Source: Candidatus Zixiibacteriota bacterium (GTDB lineage: Bacteria; Zixibacteria; MSB-5A5; GN15; FEB-12). From it: a stretch of 6,082 bases of DNA. The DNA is taken from the NCBI GenBank assembly GCA_016213305.1, contig JACRAV010000148.1, positions 1 to 6,082 of the forward strand. The letters are read 5' to 3'. The translations under genes were made by a program, and so were the position numbers. Position 1 is the first letter of the stretch; each line of letters opens with the position of its first letter. Under the pieces are notes generated by a model, which did no database searches, was not told the origin of the DNA, and worked only from the letters and a program-made list of their open reading frames with translations. Shown in pieces: positions 1 through 5,423 of the stretch.

Positions 1-2
1 CG

Positions 3-284
3 AACGAGGCCGGAAATGCCGCCCTCAAAGATCCCCAGTTTGGATCGAAGATCAAGCAATTCCTGTCGGATGTGAAGGCGGAGGCCGCCTATTTCACCGC
101 CGTCAACGGTCAGCGCGGCGCGTACATCGTACTGTCTATGGACGACGCCTCACAAATACCGGGTATTGCGGAACCCCTCTTCTTGTGGCTCGGCGCGGAT
201 TTGGAATTCATTCCGGTGATGCAACCGCAGGACCTCGAGAAGGCGGGGCCCGCAATCGCCGCCGCGATCAAGAAGTGGGCCTAG
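3..284 (+). CDS. C-terminal part of a small conserved protein of unknown function
   Basis: The frame is open from the left edge to the TAG at 282-284, giving 93 visible residues. The GTG at 72 is internal: the codons before it read as good protein (NEAGNAALKDP) and continue the same fold, so the true start lies upstream of the window. Visible landmarks are an EAAYFTAVNGQRGAYIV segment, a DDASQIP motif, an EPLFLWLGADLEFIPVM strand and a terminal helix (EKAGPAIAAAIKKW). From memory this matches a family of roughly 95-105-residue uncharacterised proteins that begin shortly before an 'EAGN' motif, so probably only 10-15 residues are missing. The alternating strand/helix pattern would suit a dimeric alpha+beta barrel, but that is inference. 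It has no signal peptide or catalytic motif that I can see. A palindrome at 347-372 lies downstream. The coding call is firm; the function is unknown. Confidence 0.8.
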   Translation, partial: NEAGNAALKDPQFGSKIKQFLSDVKAEAAYFTAVNGQRGAYIVLSMDDASQIPGIAEPLFLWLGADLEFIPVMQPQDLEKAGPAIAAAIKKWA

Positions 285-346
285 TCACCCGATCGAATCT
301 GCCCGCGCGCCAGACATCCTCGTCCGTCGCGTCTTGATTCTTGCGT

Positions 347-372
347 GCCGTCAGGTGCCCTCACCTGACGGC
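347..372. repeat. Perfect 11-bp palindrome, possible terminator
   Basis: GCCGTCAGGTG (347-357) pairs perfectly with CACCTGACGGC (362-372) around the four-base loop CCCT. It begins 62 bases after the stop of the first gene and is followed by a weakly T-rich stretch (CTTGATTTGCTGTT), so it could end that transcript, but there is no true T-run. The arm CCGTCAGGT is the same one used in the larger units at 440-490 and 497-544, so it may be a simplified member of that repeat family instead. Confidence 0.6.
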
Positions 373-415
373 CTTGATTTGCTGTTCCCTCATATACTTG
401 AAAGTTCCGCCAGTG

Positions 416-456
416 AATGTTCCGTCAGTTCCTTGTAAATGTTCCGTCAGTTCCTT
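416..456 (-). repeat. Tandem copies of the repeat unit's 3' arm
   Basis: The 19-base string AATGTTCCGTCAGTTCCTT occurs perfectly at 416-434 and again at 438-456, a period of 22. A degenerate third copy, GTTCCGCCAGTG, is at 404-415. Read on the minus strand these are repeats of the 3' arm (AAGGAACTGACGGAACATT) of the stem-loop unit at 440-490. Only the copy at 441-456 has its complementary arm (480-490), so the others look like partial duplications of the unit's end. Confidence 0.75.
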
Positions 457-490
457 CGTCCGGCAATAGCCGGACGTGAGAACTGACGGA
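440..490 (-). repeat. Structured palindromic unit B
   Basis: The outer arms TCCGTCAGTTC (443-453) and GAACTGACGGA (480-490) are perfectly complementary over 11 bp. Inside them is a 3x3 internal loop (CTT at 454-456 against TGA at 477-479), then a perfect 8-bp stem CGTCCGGC/GCCGGACG (457-464/469-476) closed by the tetraloop AATA. On the minus strand the unit aligns with unit A at 497-544: both have a CGTCAG arm, then TCTCACG, then an inner hairpin, then GAAGGA, then the returning arm and an ACA end. Confidence 0.75.
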
Positions 491-496
491 TTCGAG

Positions 497-544
497 TGTC
501 CCCTCAGGTCCTTCTGCACTCTCGTGCGCCGTGAGACCTGACGC
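497..544 (-). repeat. Structured palindromic unit A
   Basis: The outer arms TCAGGTC (504-510) and GACCTGA (535-541) pair over 7 bp. An inner GCAC/GTGC stem (516-519/524-527) is closed by TCTC. On the minus strand the unit keeps the TCTCACG and GAAGGA blocks of unit B while the inner stem sequence is different. Where unit B has a T-A pair in the arm (CAGTTC/GAACTG), this unit has G-C (CAGGTC/GACCTG), which is a compensatory difference. Unit A lies six bases from unit B in the same orientation. Confidence 0.65.
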
Positions 545-590
545 CCCGGTGACCCACAGCCCTGGGGTCTATTGAAAATCCTCAACGAAT

Positions 591-610
591 CTGTCGTCGC
601 GAGGAGCGAC
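591..610. repeat. Short hairpin resembling a dispersed GCGAGGAGCGA repeat
   Basis: CTGTCGTCGCGAGGAGCGAC contains a 5-bp stem, GTCGC (596-600) with GCGAC (606-610), around the loop GAGGA. It resembles the start of the 'GTCATTGCGAGGAGCGAAGCGACG' type of intergenic repeat known from many unrelated bacterial genomes, but only about 20 bases match. It could be a decayed end of such an element or chance. Confidence 0.3.
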
Positions 611-672
611 TTCACCTTGATACTGTCGAAGGGTTACATGCGGGGCAACCCCCGTCCGGAGAACAAAACAAC

Positions 673-701
673 TTGACAATTTCATCCTCAATTTGTAATC
701 T
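673..701 (+). promoter_or_regulatory. Candidate sigma-70-like promoter for the protease gene
   Basis: A perfect -35 box TTGACA (673-678) is followed after 17 bases by TAATCT (696-701), a weak -10 match. The overlapping TATACA at 701-706 matches better but would need a 22-base spacer. The surrounding stretch from about 661 to 711 is clearly A+T-rich in an otherwise G+C-rich region. Transcription would start near 708, leaving a leader of about 130 nt before the ATG at 842. Confidence 0.5.
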
Positions 702-729
702 ATACATAACGCAAGGGGTGGGCCGCCCT

Positions 730-752
730 GCCTGATCTTTGTGCAAACAGGC
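730..752 (+). promoter_or_regulatory. Hairpin in the protease mRNA leader
   Basis: GCCTG (730-734) pairs with CAGGC (748-752). Directly inside it, after a three-base bulge (ATC), TTT (738-740) pairs with AAA (745-747) around GTGC. A smaller CCGA/TCGG pair follows at 767-770/777-780. The hairpin lies in the untranslated leader, well upstream of the ribosome binding site. I recognise no known riboswitch here, so any regulatory role is speculation. Confidence 0.3.
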
Positions 753-829
753 CACGTTTCTTATCGCCGACATTCATCGGATTGTCTGACACATATTCTG
801 CGACAGGCGTCGCATACACATCCGCAACC

Positions 830-836
830 GGGAGGT
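830..836 (+). promoter_or_regulatory. Shine-Dalgarno site that sets the protease start
   Basis: GGGAGGT ends five bases before the ATG at 842, an excellent ribosome binding site at normal spacing. It argues for starting the protease at 842 rather than at the in-frame TTG at 782, which would add 20 residues ahead of the signal peptide and has no purine-rich sequence at the right distance. Confidence 0.75.
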
Positions 837-841
837 TTGGC

Positions 842-3800
842 ATGCTTAAGGCTCATCTATTGGAATCGACCTCGCTTCGAATGCTCAGCGTCTTCGCCTT
901 CTGCCTTGGTTTCTTGACCTTGGCCGAACGGACAAACGCCGCGCCCGCGCCCGCTACGACACTCAAACCGTTCACCATTGTCGAATCCCAGAGTGATGTT
1001 GACCAGACCCGCCTGGCCATTCAGTCGGACCTCTATTCTACACTTGCTACGTCCACCGCGGTGCGACGGCTCGAACTTCCGGTCGACGGCACCGAAACGC
1101 TCTCTCTCGATCTGGAACCGTTCGACATTCTGTCGCCGGATGCCCGGATTGTGGTCGCCACTTCTGCCGGTGAGGTTCCCCTGCCTCTGTCGAGTGTCAG
1201 GGGGTATCGCGGCAAACTGGCCGGAGAACCCGGCTCTACGGTGTACATGGCCCTCTCCGCTTCCGGCATGGTGAACGGATTCCTGACCGGCGAGGGGAGG
1301 AACTATTCCTTTTCGACCGTCCCCGATGATCTCAACAGTGGCAACCAGATACTGACGGTTCAAAGAAGAGGCAGTTCTTTTTCAACCGATGACCCACTGT
1401 GTGGCGCCCAATACGATGAAGCCCTTGTGCAGTCGCTCAAGATGGAAACCGTTCTTTCGCCGACCAGTTCGAAAGGGCCGCGGCTTTCCAGAGTGGCGGT
1501 TGATGGCGACCAGGCCTATGTGAATATGTTCAGCACCCCCACCCAGGCGGCGGACTACGTCGTGCAGTTGGTCGGCGCCGTCAGCGCCATATACCAGCGT
1601 GATATTGATCTCAGGTTGACCCTGGCCTTTGTTCGCTTATGGCCGTCGGGCGGAGAGCCGTTCGTCTCGGACGATCCCACATTCAATTCATTTATATCCT
1701 ATTGGTGGGGCACACAGGATCCTTCGTCTTACAATTTGATTCACCTGTACAGCGGGCTTCGATTCAAAAGCTGGACAGGCATGGGCGGGGGTAACGGCTG
1801 TTCAGGCGTTGGAGAAATATCAAAGCTCAACGGCACATTTGTAACCCCTCTCGGAACCAGCGGCTACGGGACCTTCGACCCCTACCTTGAAGCGCACGAA
1901 ATGGGCCACGGTCTGGGGACGCCGCACACCGACAATTTCGCCCCCCCCATTGACTCCTGTGGAATGTGGCGCATCCCGTCGAGAGGGTCGATCATGAGTT
2001 ACTGCGATAAGTTCCCCGGGGGTGATGGTAACATTGACCTCCACATGCACCGGAGAGTAGAACAGCTCATCGTGGGAATGGCCACAGCGAACAACTGCCT
2101 TCCATTCGATTGCAACGGGAATAATCGAAGCGATGCAACCGACATCGCCACCGGCTTTAGCGCCGACGTAAATGGCGATGCCATCCCGGACGAGTGTCAG
2201 GACTGCAATGGCAACGGCATCCTCGATCCTCAGGATATTGCGAATGGCATGCCCGATGTTGACAATAACGGCGTTCCCGACGTCTGCCAGAGCGACTGCA
2301 ATAGTAACGGCCTGCCGGATGGGTACGAAACCTGGGCGGGACTGGCTCCCGATGCCGACGGCAATAGTATTCCCGATGCCTGCGACCCCGACTGCAATCA
2401 CAATGGGCAACCGGACTGGAATGAAATCAAAGCCGACCCTACTCGTGACCTGGACCGAAATGCCGTCCTTGATGCCTGTCAGGACTGCAACGGCAATCAC
2501 GTTACCGACTGGAAAGACCTCGGCCGGGAGTTCAACCTGTATGTTGCCCATCCCAGTGCGGGTATCGTCAAGGAATTTCACGCTATTAGCGGCGTGGAAG
2601 TCTTCGACTACGCCTGGGGGTGGCCATCGAGACCGACCGATATATTTATCCGGTCAGATCGCAAGATGTTGGTCGCCGATGACTCGGCTGGAGTTATCAA
2701 GCTGATCACGCCCGGTTCCGGTGGAGCTGTTACCCTGATTGCGGCCGGTTCTGGTGGACTGGCCCATCCCAGCGCCGTCATCGAGCTACCATCTGGGGAC
2801 ATTTTGGTGGCGGACAGAACCGGGAACGCCATTCGAAGATACTCGACCGCCGGCGCCTCCCTGGGAGACTTTGTGGCATCAGGTGCCAGCCCTCTTGTCG
2901 GTCCCTTTGGTCTTGTCATGGGGCCCGACGGAAACCTCTATGTAACCAGTTCTGACAATGCCGTTTATAGATACAACGGTGCTACCGGTGCCTACATCGG
3001 ACCGTTTGTCTCTCCGGGTTCCGGCGGTCTGAACGCTCCCCGCGGTCTCTGCTTCCATCCCAACGGCCATCTGCTGGTGTGTAGCAACGGCTCCGGTCAG
3101 GTGCTCGAATACGACGGCTCCACCGGCGCTTATCTCAGCGAGTTTGGCAAGAATGATCTCGACATCAAGGATCAGTGGGGAATACGGGTGGGGTATGACG
3201 GAAACATCTACGTCTCTGCATCCGACTCGGACTACAACCGTCCGAGCGTCAGGTTGCCAAGAATTATTGACTACTGGCCCAGTGGACTGACCCGGCACAT
3301 ATCCTTAATAGTTAGCATCGATGCCGTTTCATCGGTCGCCGGCTTTGACTTCATGCGCCCCTCGCCGAACGACCTGAATCATGACTACGTCCTGGATGCC
3401 TGCCAGAGCGCGGACCTTGACGGTGACGGCATTGCGGGCAATCTGGACAACTGTCCCGGCATCGCCAATCCAGGTCAGACCGATGCCGACGGTGACGGAG
3501 TCGGTGACGCCTGCGACAACTGCCTCGCCATCGCCAACTCAGATCAAAGAGACGTTGACGGCGATGGCATCGGCGATGTCTGTGACAACTGCCCCGCAAT
3601 CTCGAACACATCTCAAGTCGATGCCGATGGCGACGGTCGAGGGGACGGTTGCGACAATTGTACCGCGTCCAATCCCGATCAGGCCGATCAGGACGGCGAT
3701 CTGGTGGGAAATGCCTGCGATAACTGTCCGAACGCCGCCAACTCACAACAGGTTGACTCCGACGGCGATGGCCTGGGAGATGCGTGCGACAATTGTCCAT

Positions 3801-4216
3801 CCATCGTTAATGTTAACCAGTCAAATATCGACGGCGACGCATTCGGAGATCTTTGCGATATCTGTCCGACGGATCCATTGAACGACCCCGATGGCGATCT
3901 TATCTGCCAGGGCGTTGACAACTGCCCGAATGTTTCCAACCCCGACCAGAAGGACACCAACCATAACGGTGTCGGTGACGTCTGCGAACCGTCGTGCTGT
4001 GTGGGCATAACAGGCAACGTTGACTGTGACCCCGCCCAGGGAACCGATATTTCCGATCTGTCGGCTCTGATCGATAATTTGTTCATCACTTTTACGCCGC
4101 TGTGCTGTCCCGAAGAAGCGAATACCGATGGCCAGCCGGGAACGGACATCTCCGACCTCTCGGCGCTGATTGATTATCTGTTCATCACGTTCACACCGCT
4201 TGCGGTATGTCTCTGA
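842..4216 (+). CDS. Secreted modular metzincin metalloprotease with propeller, TSP3 and dockerin-like repeats
   Basis: The predicted exported zinc endopeptidase has 1124 residues. Residues 1-36 form a signal peptide (hydrophobic core LSVFAFCLGFLTLAE, then TNAAPA; no lipobox). Residues 40-215 resemble a reprolysin-type propeptide (YRGKLAGEPGSTVYMALS); C187 in PLCGAQ may be a cysteine switch. The catalytic domain, about 216-420, has HEMGHGLGTPH, giving zinc ligands H352, H356, H362 and catalytic E353, and a Met-turn SIMSYC with M385, as in M12B-like metzincins. DCNxN repeats of about 31 residues run 423-561. A six-bladed NHL/SMP-30-like propeller covers 562-842, then a half repeat 843-855. Nine thrombospondin type 3 calcium motifs fill 858-1048. 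A CC-led dockerin-like pair (1052-1124) ends the protein. All key residues are intact. ATG 842 is chosen for its ribosome binding site; TTG 782 is the alternative. Substrate and final location (released or surface-bound) are unknown. It is apparently monocistronic, with a hairpin after the stop. Confidence 0.93.
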   Translation: MLKAHLLESTSLRMLSVFAFCLGFLTLAERTNAAPAPATTLKPFTIVESQSDVDQTRLAIQSDLYSTLATSTAVRRLELPVDGTETLSLDLEPFDILSPDARIVVATSAGEVPLPLSSVRGYRGKLAGEPGSTVYMALSASGMVNGFLTGEGRNYSFSTVPDDLNSGNQILTVQRRGSSFSTDDPLCGAQYDEALVQSLKMETVLSPTSSKGPRLSRVAVDGDQAYVNMFSTPTQAADYVVQLVGAVSAIYQRDIDLRLTLAFVRLWPSGGEPFVSDDPTFNSFISYWWGTQDPSSYNLIHLYSGLRFKSWTGMGGGNGCSGVGEISKLNGTFVTPLGTSGYGTFDPYLEAHEMGHGLGTPHTDNFAPPIDSCGMWRIPSRGSIMSYCDKFPGGDGNIDLHMHRRVEQLIVGMATANNCLPFDCNGNNRSDATDIATGFSADVNGDAIPDECQDCNGNGILDPQDIANGMPDVDNNGVPDVCQSDCNSNGLPDGYETWAGLAPDADGNSIPDACDPDCNHNGQPDWNEIKADPTRDLDRNAVLDACQDCNGNHVTDWKDLGREFNLYVAHPSAGIVKEFHAISGVEVFDYAWGWPSRPTDIFIRSDRKMLVADDSAGVIKLITPGSGGAVTLIAAGSGGLAHPSAVIELPSGDILVADRTGNAIRRYSTAGASLGDFVASGASPLVGPFGLVMGPDGNLYVTSSDNAVYRYNGATGAYIGPFVSPGSGGLNAPRGLCFHPNGHLLVCSNGSGQVLEYDGSTGAYLSEFGKNDLDIKDQWGIRVGYDGNIYVSASDSDYNRPSVRLPRIIDYWPSGLTRHISLIVSIDAVSSVAGFDFMRPSPNDLNHDYVLDACQSADLDGDGIAGNLDNCPGIANPGQTDADGDGVGDACDNCLAIANSDQRDVDGDGIGDVCDNCPAISNTSQVDADGDGRGDGCDNCTASNPDQADQDGDLVGNACDNCPNAANSQQVDSDGDGLGDACDNCPSIVNVNQSNIDGDAFGDLCDICPTDPLNDPDGDLICQGVDNCPNVSNPDQKDTNHNGVGDVCEPSCCVGITGNVDCDPAQGTDISDLSALIDNLFITFTPLCCPEEANTDGQPGTDISDLSALIDYLFITFTPLAVCL
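2108..2524 (+). repeat. DCNxN calcium-binding-like protein repeats inside the protease
   Basis: Four full tandem repeats start at 2108, 2201, 2294 and 2390, with periods 93, 93, 96 and 93 bases (31-32 residues), plus the first half of a fifth at 2483-2524. Each runs DCN-x-N-G-x-x-D, about 14 variable residues, then D-x-D-x-N-x-x-x-D-x-CQ. Each has two cysteines and two Asp/Asn-rich loops, which suggests EF-hand-like calcium sites and one disulfide per unit. The missing second half of the fifth repeat reappears at 3368-3406, after the propeller. Confidence 0.8.
2525..3367 (+). other. Six-bladed beta-propeller domain within the protease
   Basis: About 281 residues (562-842) carry a recurring blade pattern of the form P-x-G-(L/I), then P-x-G-(N/H/D)-(L/I)-(L/Y)-V, then an I/V-x-x-Y/I strand. 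Examples are PSGDILVADRTGNAIRRY, PDGNLYVTSSDNAVYRY, PNGHLLVCSNGSGQVLEY and YDGNIYVSAS. Five internal blades are clear. The last strand (VAGFDFM) can complete the first (LYVAHPSAGIVKEF), making six with closed termini. NHL and SMP-30-like propellers usually mediate binding; no enzymatic residues are evident. Confidence 0.65.
3413..3985 (+). repeat. Thrombospondin type 3 calcium-binding repeats within the protease
   Basis: Nine copies of a D-x-D-G-D-G-x-G-D-x-CDNCP-like motif lie between residues 858 and 1048. The best are DADGDGVGDACDNC, DVDGDGIGDVCDNC and DSDGDGLGDACDNC. The seventh to ninth are more divergent (NIDGDAFGDLCDIC, DPDGDLICQGVDNC, DTNHNGVGDVC). In this family the aspartates wrap calcium ions and neighbouring cysteines form disulfides, giving a stiff extracellular spacer. 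The DNA repeats are similar but not identical. Confidence 0.88.
3995..4213 (+). repeat. Duplicated dockerin-like C-terminal module
   Basis: After CCVGITGNVD, two 33-residue-period copies carry TDISDLSALID(N/Y)LF. The strongly matching 21-codon blocks are 4040-4102 and 4139-4201, identical at 20 of 21 residues. Each has an Asp/Asn loop (NVDCD, EANTD) before the helix, like a type I dockerin, but with two extra residues in the loop. Type I dockerins bind cohesins; no cohesin is visible here, so the module's partner is unknown. Similar endings recur in secreted proteins of Zixibacteria-like genomes, from memory. Confidence 0.75.
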
Positions 4217-4233
4217 CCCCAAAACGAAATGAC

Positions 4234-4261
4234 CGCCGCCCCGAATAATCGCGGGGCGGCG
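4234..4261. terminator. Hairpin between convergent genes, probable shared terminator
   Basis: CGCCGCCCCG (4234-4243) pairs perfectly with CGGGGCGGCG (4252-4261), a 10-bp G+C stem with an eight-base loop. It lies 17 bases after the protease stop and 10 bases from the glycosyltransferase stop. On the minus strand the stem is followed by GTCATTTCGTTTTGG, moderately T-rich, so it fits the minus-strand genes better. On the plus strand there is no T-run. Confidence 0.65.
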
Positions 4262-4271
4262 CCCTCCGGCG

Positions 4272-5423
4272 TTACTCCACCATCCCCCGCATCAACCCCT
4301 CCCAGGCCGCGCACTGCGCCTCGTGCGAATACTGCGCCAGTGCATCCTTCTTCCCCTGAGCCGCCAACCGCTCCGCCATCGGCGGATCATCCAGGTATCG
4401 CTTCAACATCGCCGCCAGCGCCCCGTCGTCATCAGGCGGAAAACGCAATCCATTCCGCTCGTGAGCAATCAGATCGATCGTCCCGCCGCTGTCGGTGCCG
4501 ATTACCGGCAGGCCGCCGGTCATCGCCTCAATCGTCACCAGCCCATACGTCTCCGACTGCGAGGTCAATATGAAAATGTCCATCGCCCCGTACGCAACTT
4601 CGGCCTTATCCTGATACGGCCGAAAATGAACATATTTCTCCAACCCCAACTTGTTGACCAATTCGTGCAAATGGTTCCGATATGCGTTCCCCTCGCCAAT
4701 CGTCGGATCGCCGACAATCAGCAGGTGCGGCCGATACCCCTCGGCATGGAGCCGCCCCAGCGCCCTGATCCCGACATGTTGCCCCTTCTTCGGGTCGAGC
4801 CGCCCGATTATGCCCAAAATAGTCGCGTCGATCGGGAGCCCGAGCTCCCGTCGAGCCGTGGCTCGATCAGGCAAACTGACAAAGCGATTCTGCTCAATCC
4901 CGTGCGGAATGATGTGAATCTTCTCCGCCGGAACCACCGTCTGCCGCCGCGCCTGTTCGGCGAGCAAAGGCAACGGCGCTACAAACGCATCGATCGTGCG
5001 ATACTGCCAGGCATGAATCGGATCGCGCTTGTTCCCAAGGTGCATATTCTGAGAGAAGATTATCTTGAGGCGGCCGCCGCTCCATCGCTTCGCCATCGAA
5101 CAGAGGAGAAGGTCCGACGATTGATGAGCTATCAGAACCCGCACCCCATCCGATCCCGCCAGTTTCGCCAGAGCCGGGGCCTTCCACAGCGCGGACACCT
5201 CGGAACCACAGCGAACTCCCCGTACGGGAATGTTGAGCGATTCGGCATGCGGCACGATCTCCGATTCCGGATCGGCATACAGAAACACCGGCCAGCCGCG
5301 ACCGCGCATCCAGCTCAGAAACCGGCTGACATTCATTTCCAACCCGCCCCAACCGTGCGACGAGCAATACGATCCGATAGGGAAGAGGTAATTGGCCGCC
5401 ATCGTGCGGGTCCGCCCCCTCAC
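4272..5423 (-). CDS. GT4-type glycosyltransferase (GT-B fold)
   Basis: The 383-residue protein is of normal length for family GT4, retaining enzymes that move a sugar from a nucleotide donor to glycan, lipid or small-molecule acceptors in the cytoplasm. The N-terminal acceptor half has the glycine loop HGWGGLEMN (residues 23-31). HGIEQNRF (174-181) marks the domain junction. The C-terminal donor half has GRLDPKKGQ (207-215; R208 and K213 usually contact the donor phosphates), the E-x7-E motif SETYGLVTIEAM (E291, E299) and GTDSGG (309-314). There is no signal peptide or membrane segment. The GTG start at 5423 overlaps the upstream TPR gene's stop (GTGA), suggesting translational coupling. An ATG at 5402 (376 residues), with GAGGGGG 12 bases ahead, is an alternative. 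Donor and acceptor cannot be told from the sequence, and no polysaccharide-cluster genes are visible. Family assignment is firm. Confidence 0.92.
   Translation of the reverse strand: MRGRTRTMAANYLFPIGSYCSSHGWGGLEMNVSRFLSWMRGRGWPVFLYADPESEIVPHAESLNIPVRGVRCGSEVSALWKAPALAKLAGSDGVRVLIAHQSSDLLLCSMAKRWSGGRLKIIFSQNMHLGNKRDPIHAWQYRTIDAFVAPLPLLAEQARRQTVVPAEKIHIIPHGIEQNRFVSLPDRATARRELGLPIDATILGIIGRLDPKKGQHVGIRALGRLHAEGYRPHLLIVGDPTIGEGNAYRNHLHELVNKLGLEKYVHFRPYQDKAEVAYGAMDIFILTSQSETYGLVTIEAMTGGLPVIGTDSGGTIDLIAHERNGLRFPPDDDGALAAMLKRYLDDPPMAERLAAQGKKDALAQYSHEAQCAAWEGLMRGMVE

Larger units (their letters stand above)
285..672. other. Non-coding intergenic region rich in palindromes
   Basis: There is no convincing gene here. 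The only ORF of note, 361-615 on the minus strand (84 codons), is built largely from the repeated palindrome arms, has no Shine-Dalgarno-like sequence that I recognise, and its product resembles nothing I know. The space is occupied by inverted repeats at 347-372, 440-490, 497-544, 596-610 and 641-654 (CGGGG, loop CAAC, CCCCG), plus a direct repeat at 416-456. Several share the arm sequence CCGTCAG(G/T)T. This looks like an intergenic repeat cluster (REP-like) or a structured RNA locus rather than a decayed gene. Confidence 0.7.

Noticed and set aside
333..379. CTTGATT direct repeats (333-339, 373-379) flanking the palindrome as a target-site duplication
   Set aside because: The first copy is separated from the palindrome by seven bases while the second abuts it, and a 7-bp match in A+T-richer sequence is easily due to chance.
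361..615. 84-codon ORF on the minus strand between the first gene and the protease
   Set aside because: It runs through the palindrome arms, whose repetition explains its sequence (repeated TDGTFTGGTF-like text). It has no clear ribosome binding site and its product is not recognisable.
725..765. Possible c-di-GMP riboswitch, because of the GCAAACAGGCCACG string
   Set aside because: The rest of the GEMM consensus (paired P1, GAAA tetraloop and receptor) is not found around it; the similarity is limited to a few bases.
782..841. TTG start adding 20 residues to the protease
   Set aside because: There is no Shine-Dalgarno sequence at the right distance, and the extra residues would precede a complete signal peptide. 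GGGAGGT at 830-836 points to ATG 842.
1820..2581. 253-codon minus-strand ORF opposite the protease
   Set aside because: It is the antisense of the DCNxN repeat region. Its regular AVxVAVG-like pattern mirrors the repeat codons on the plus strand, which carry clear domain motifs.
3351..3800. 149-codon minus-strand ORF rich in Arg and His
   Set aside because: It is the reverse complement of the thrombospondin type 3 repeats; its RHRR pattern comes from GAT/GGC-rich codons on the coding strand.
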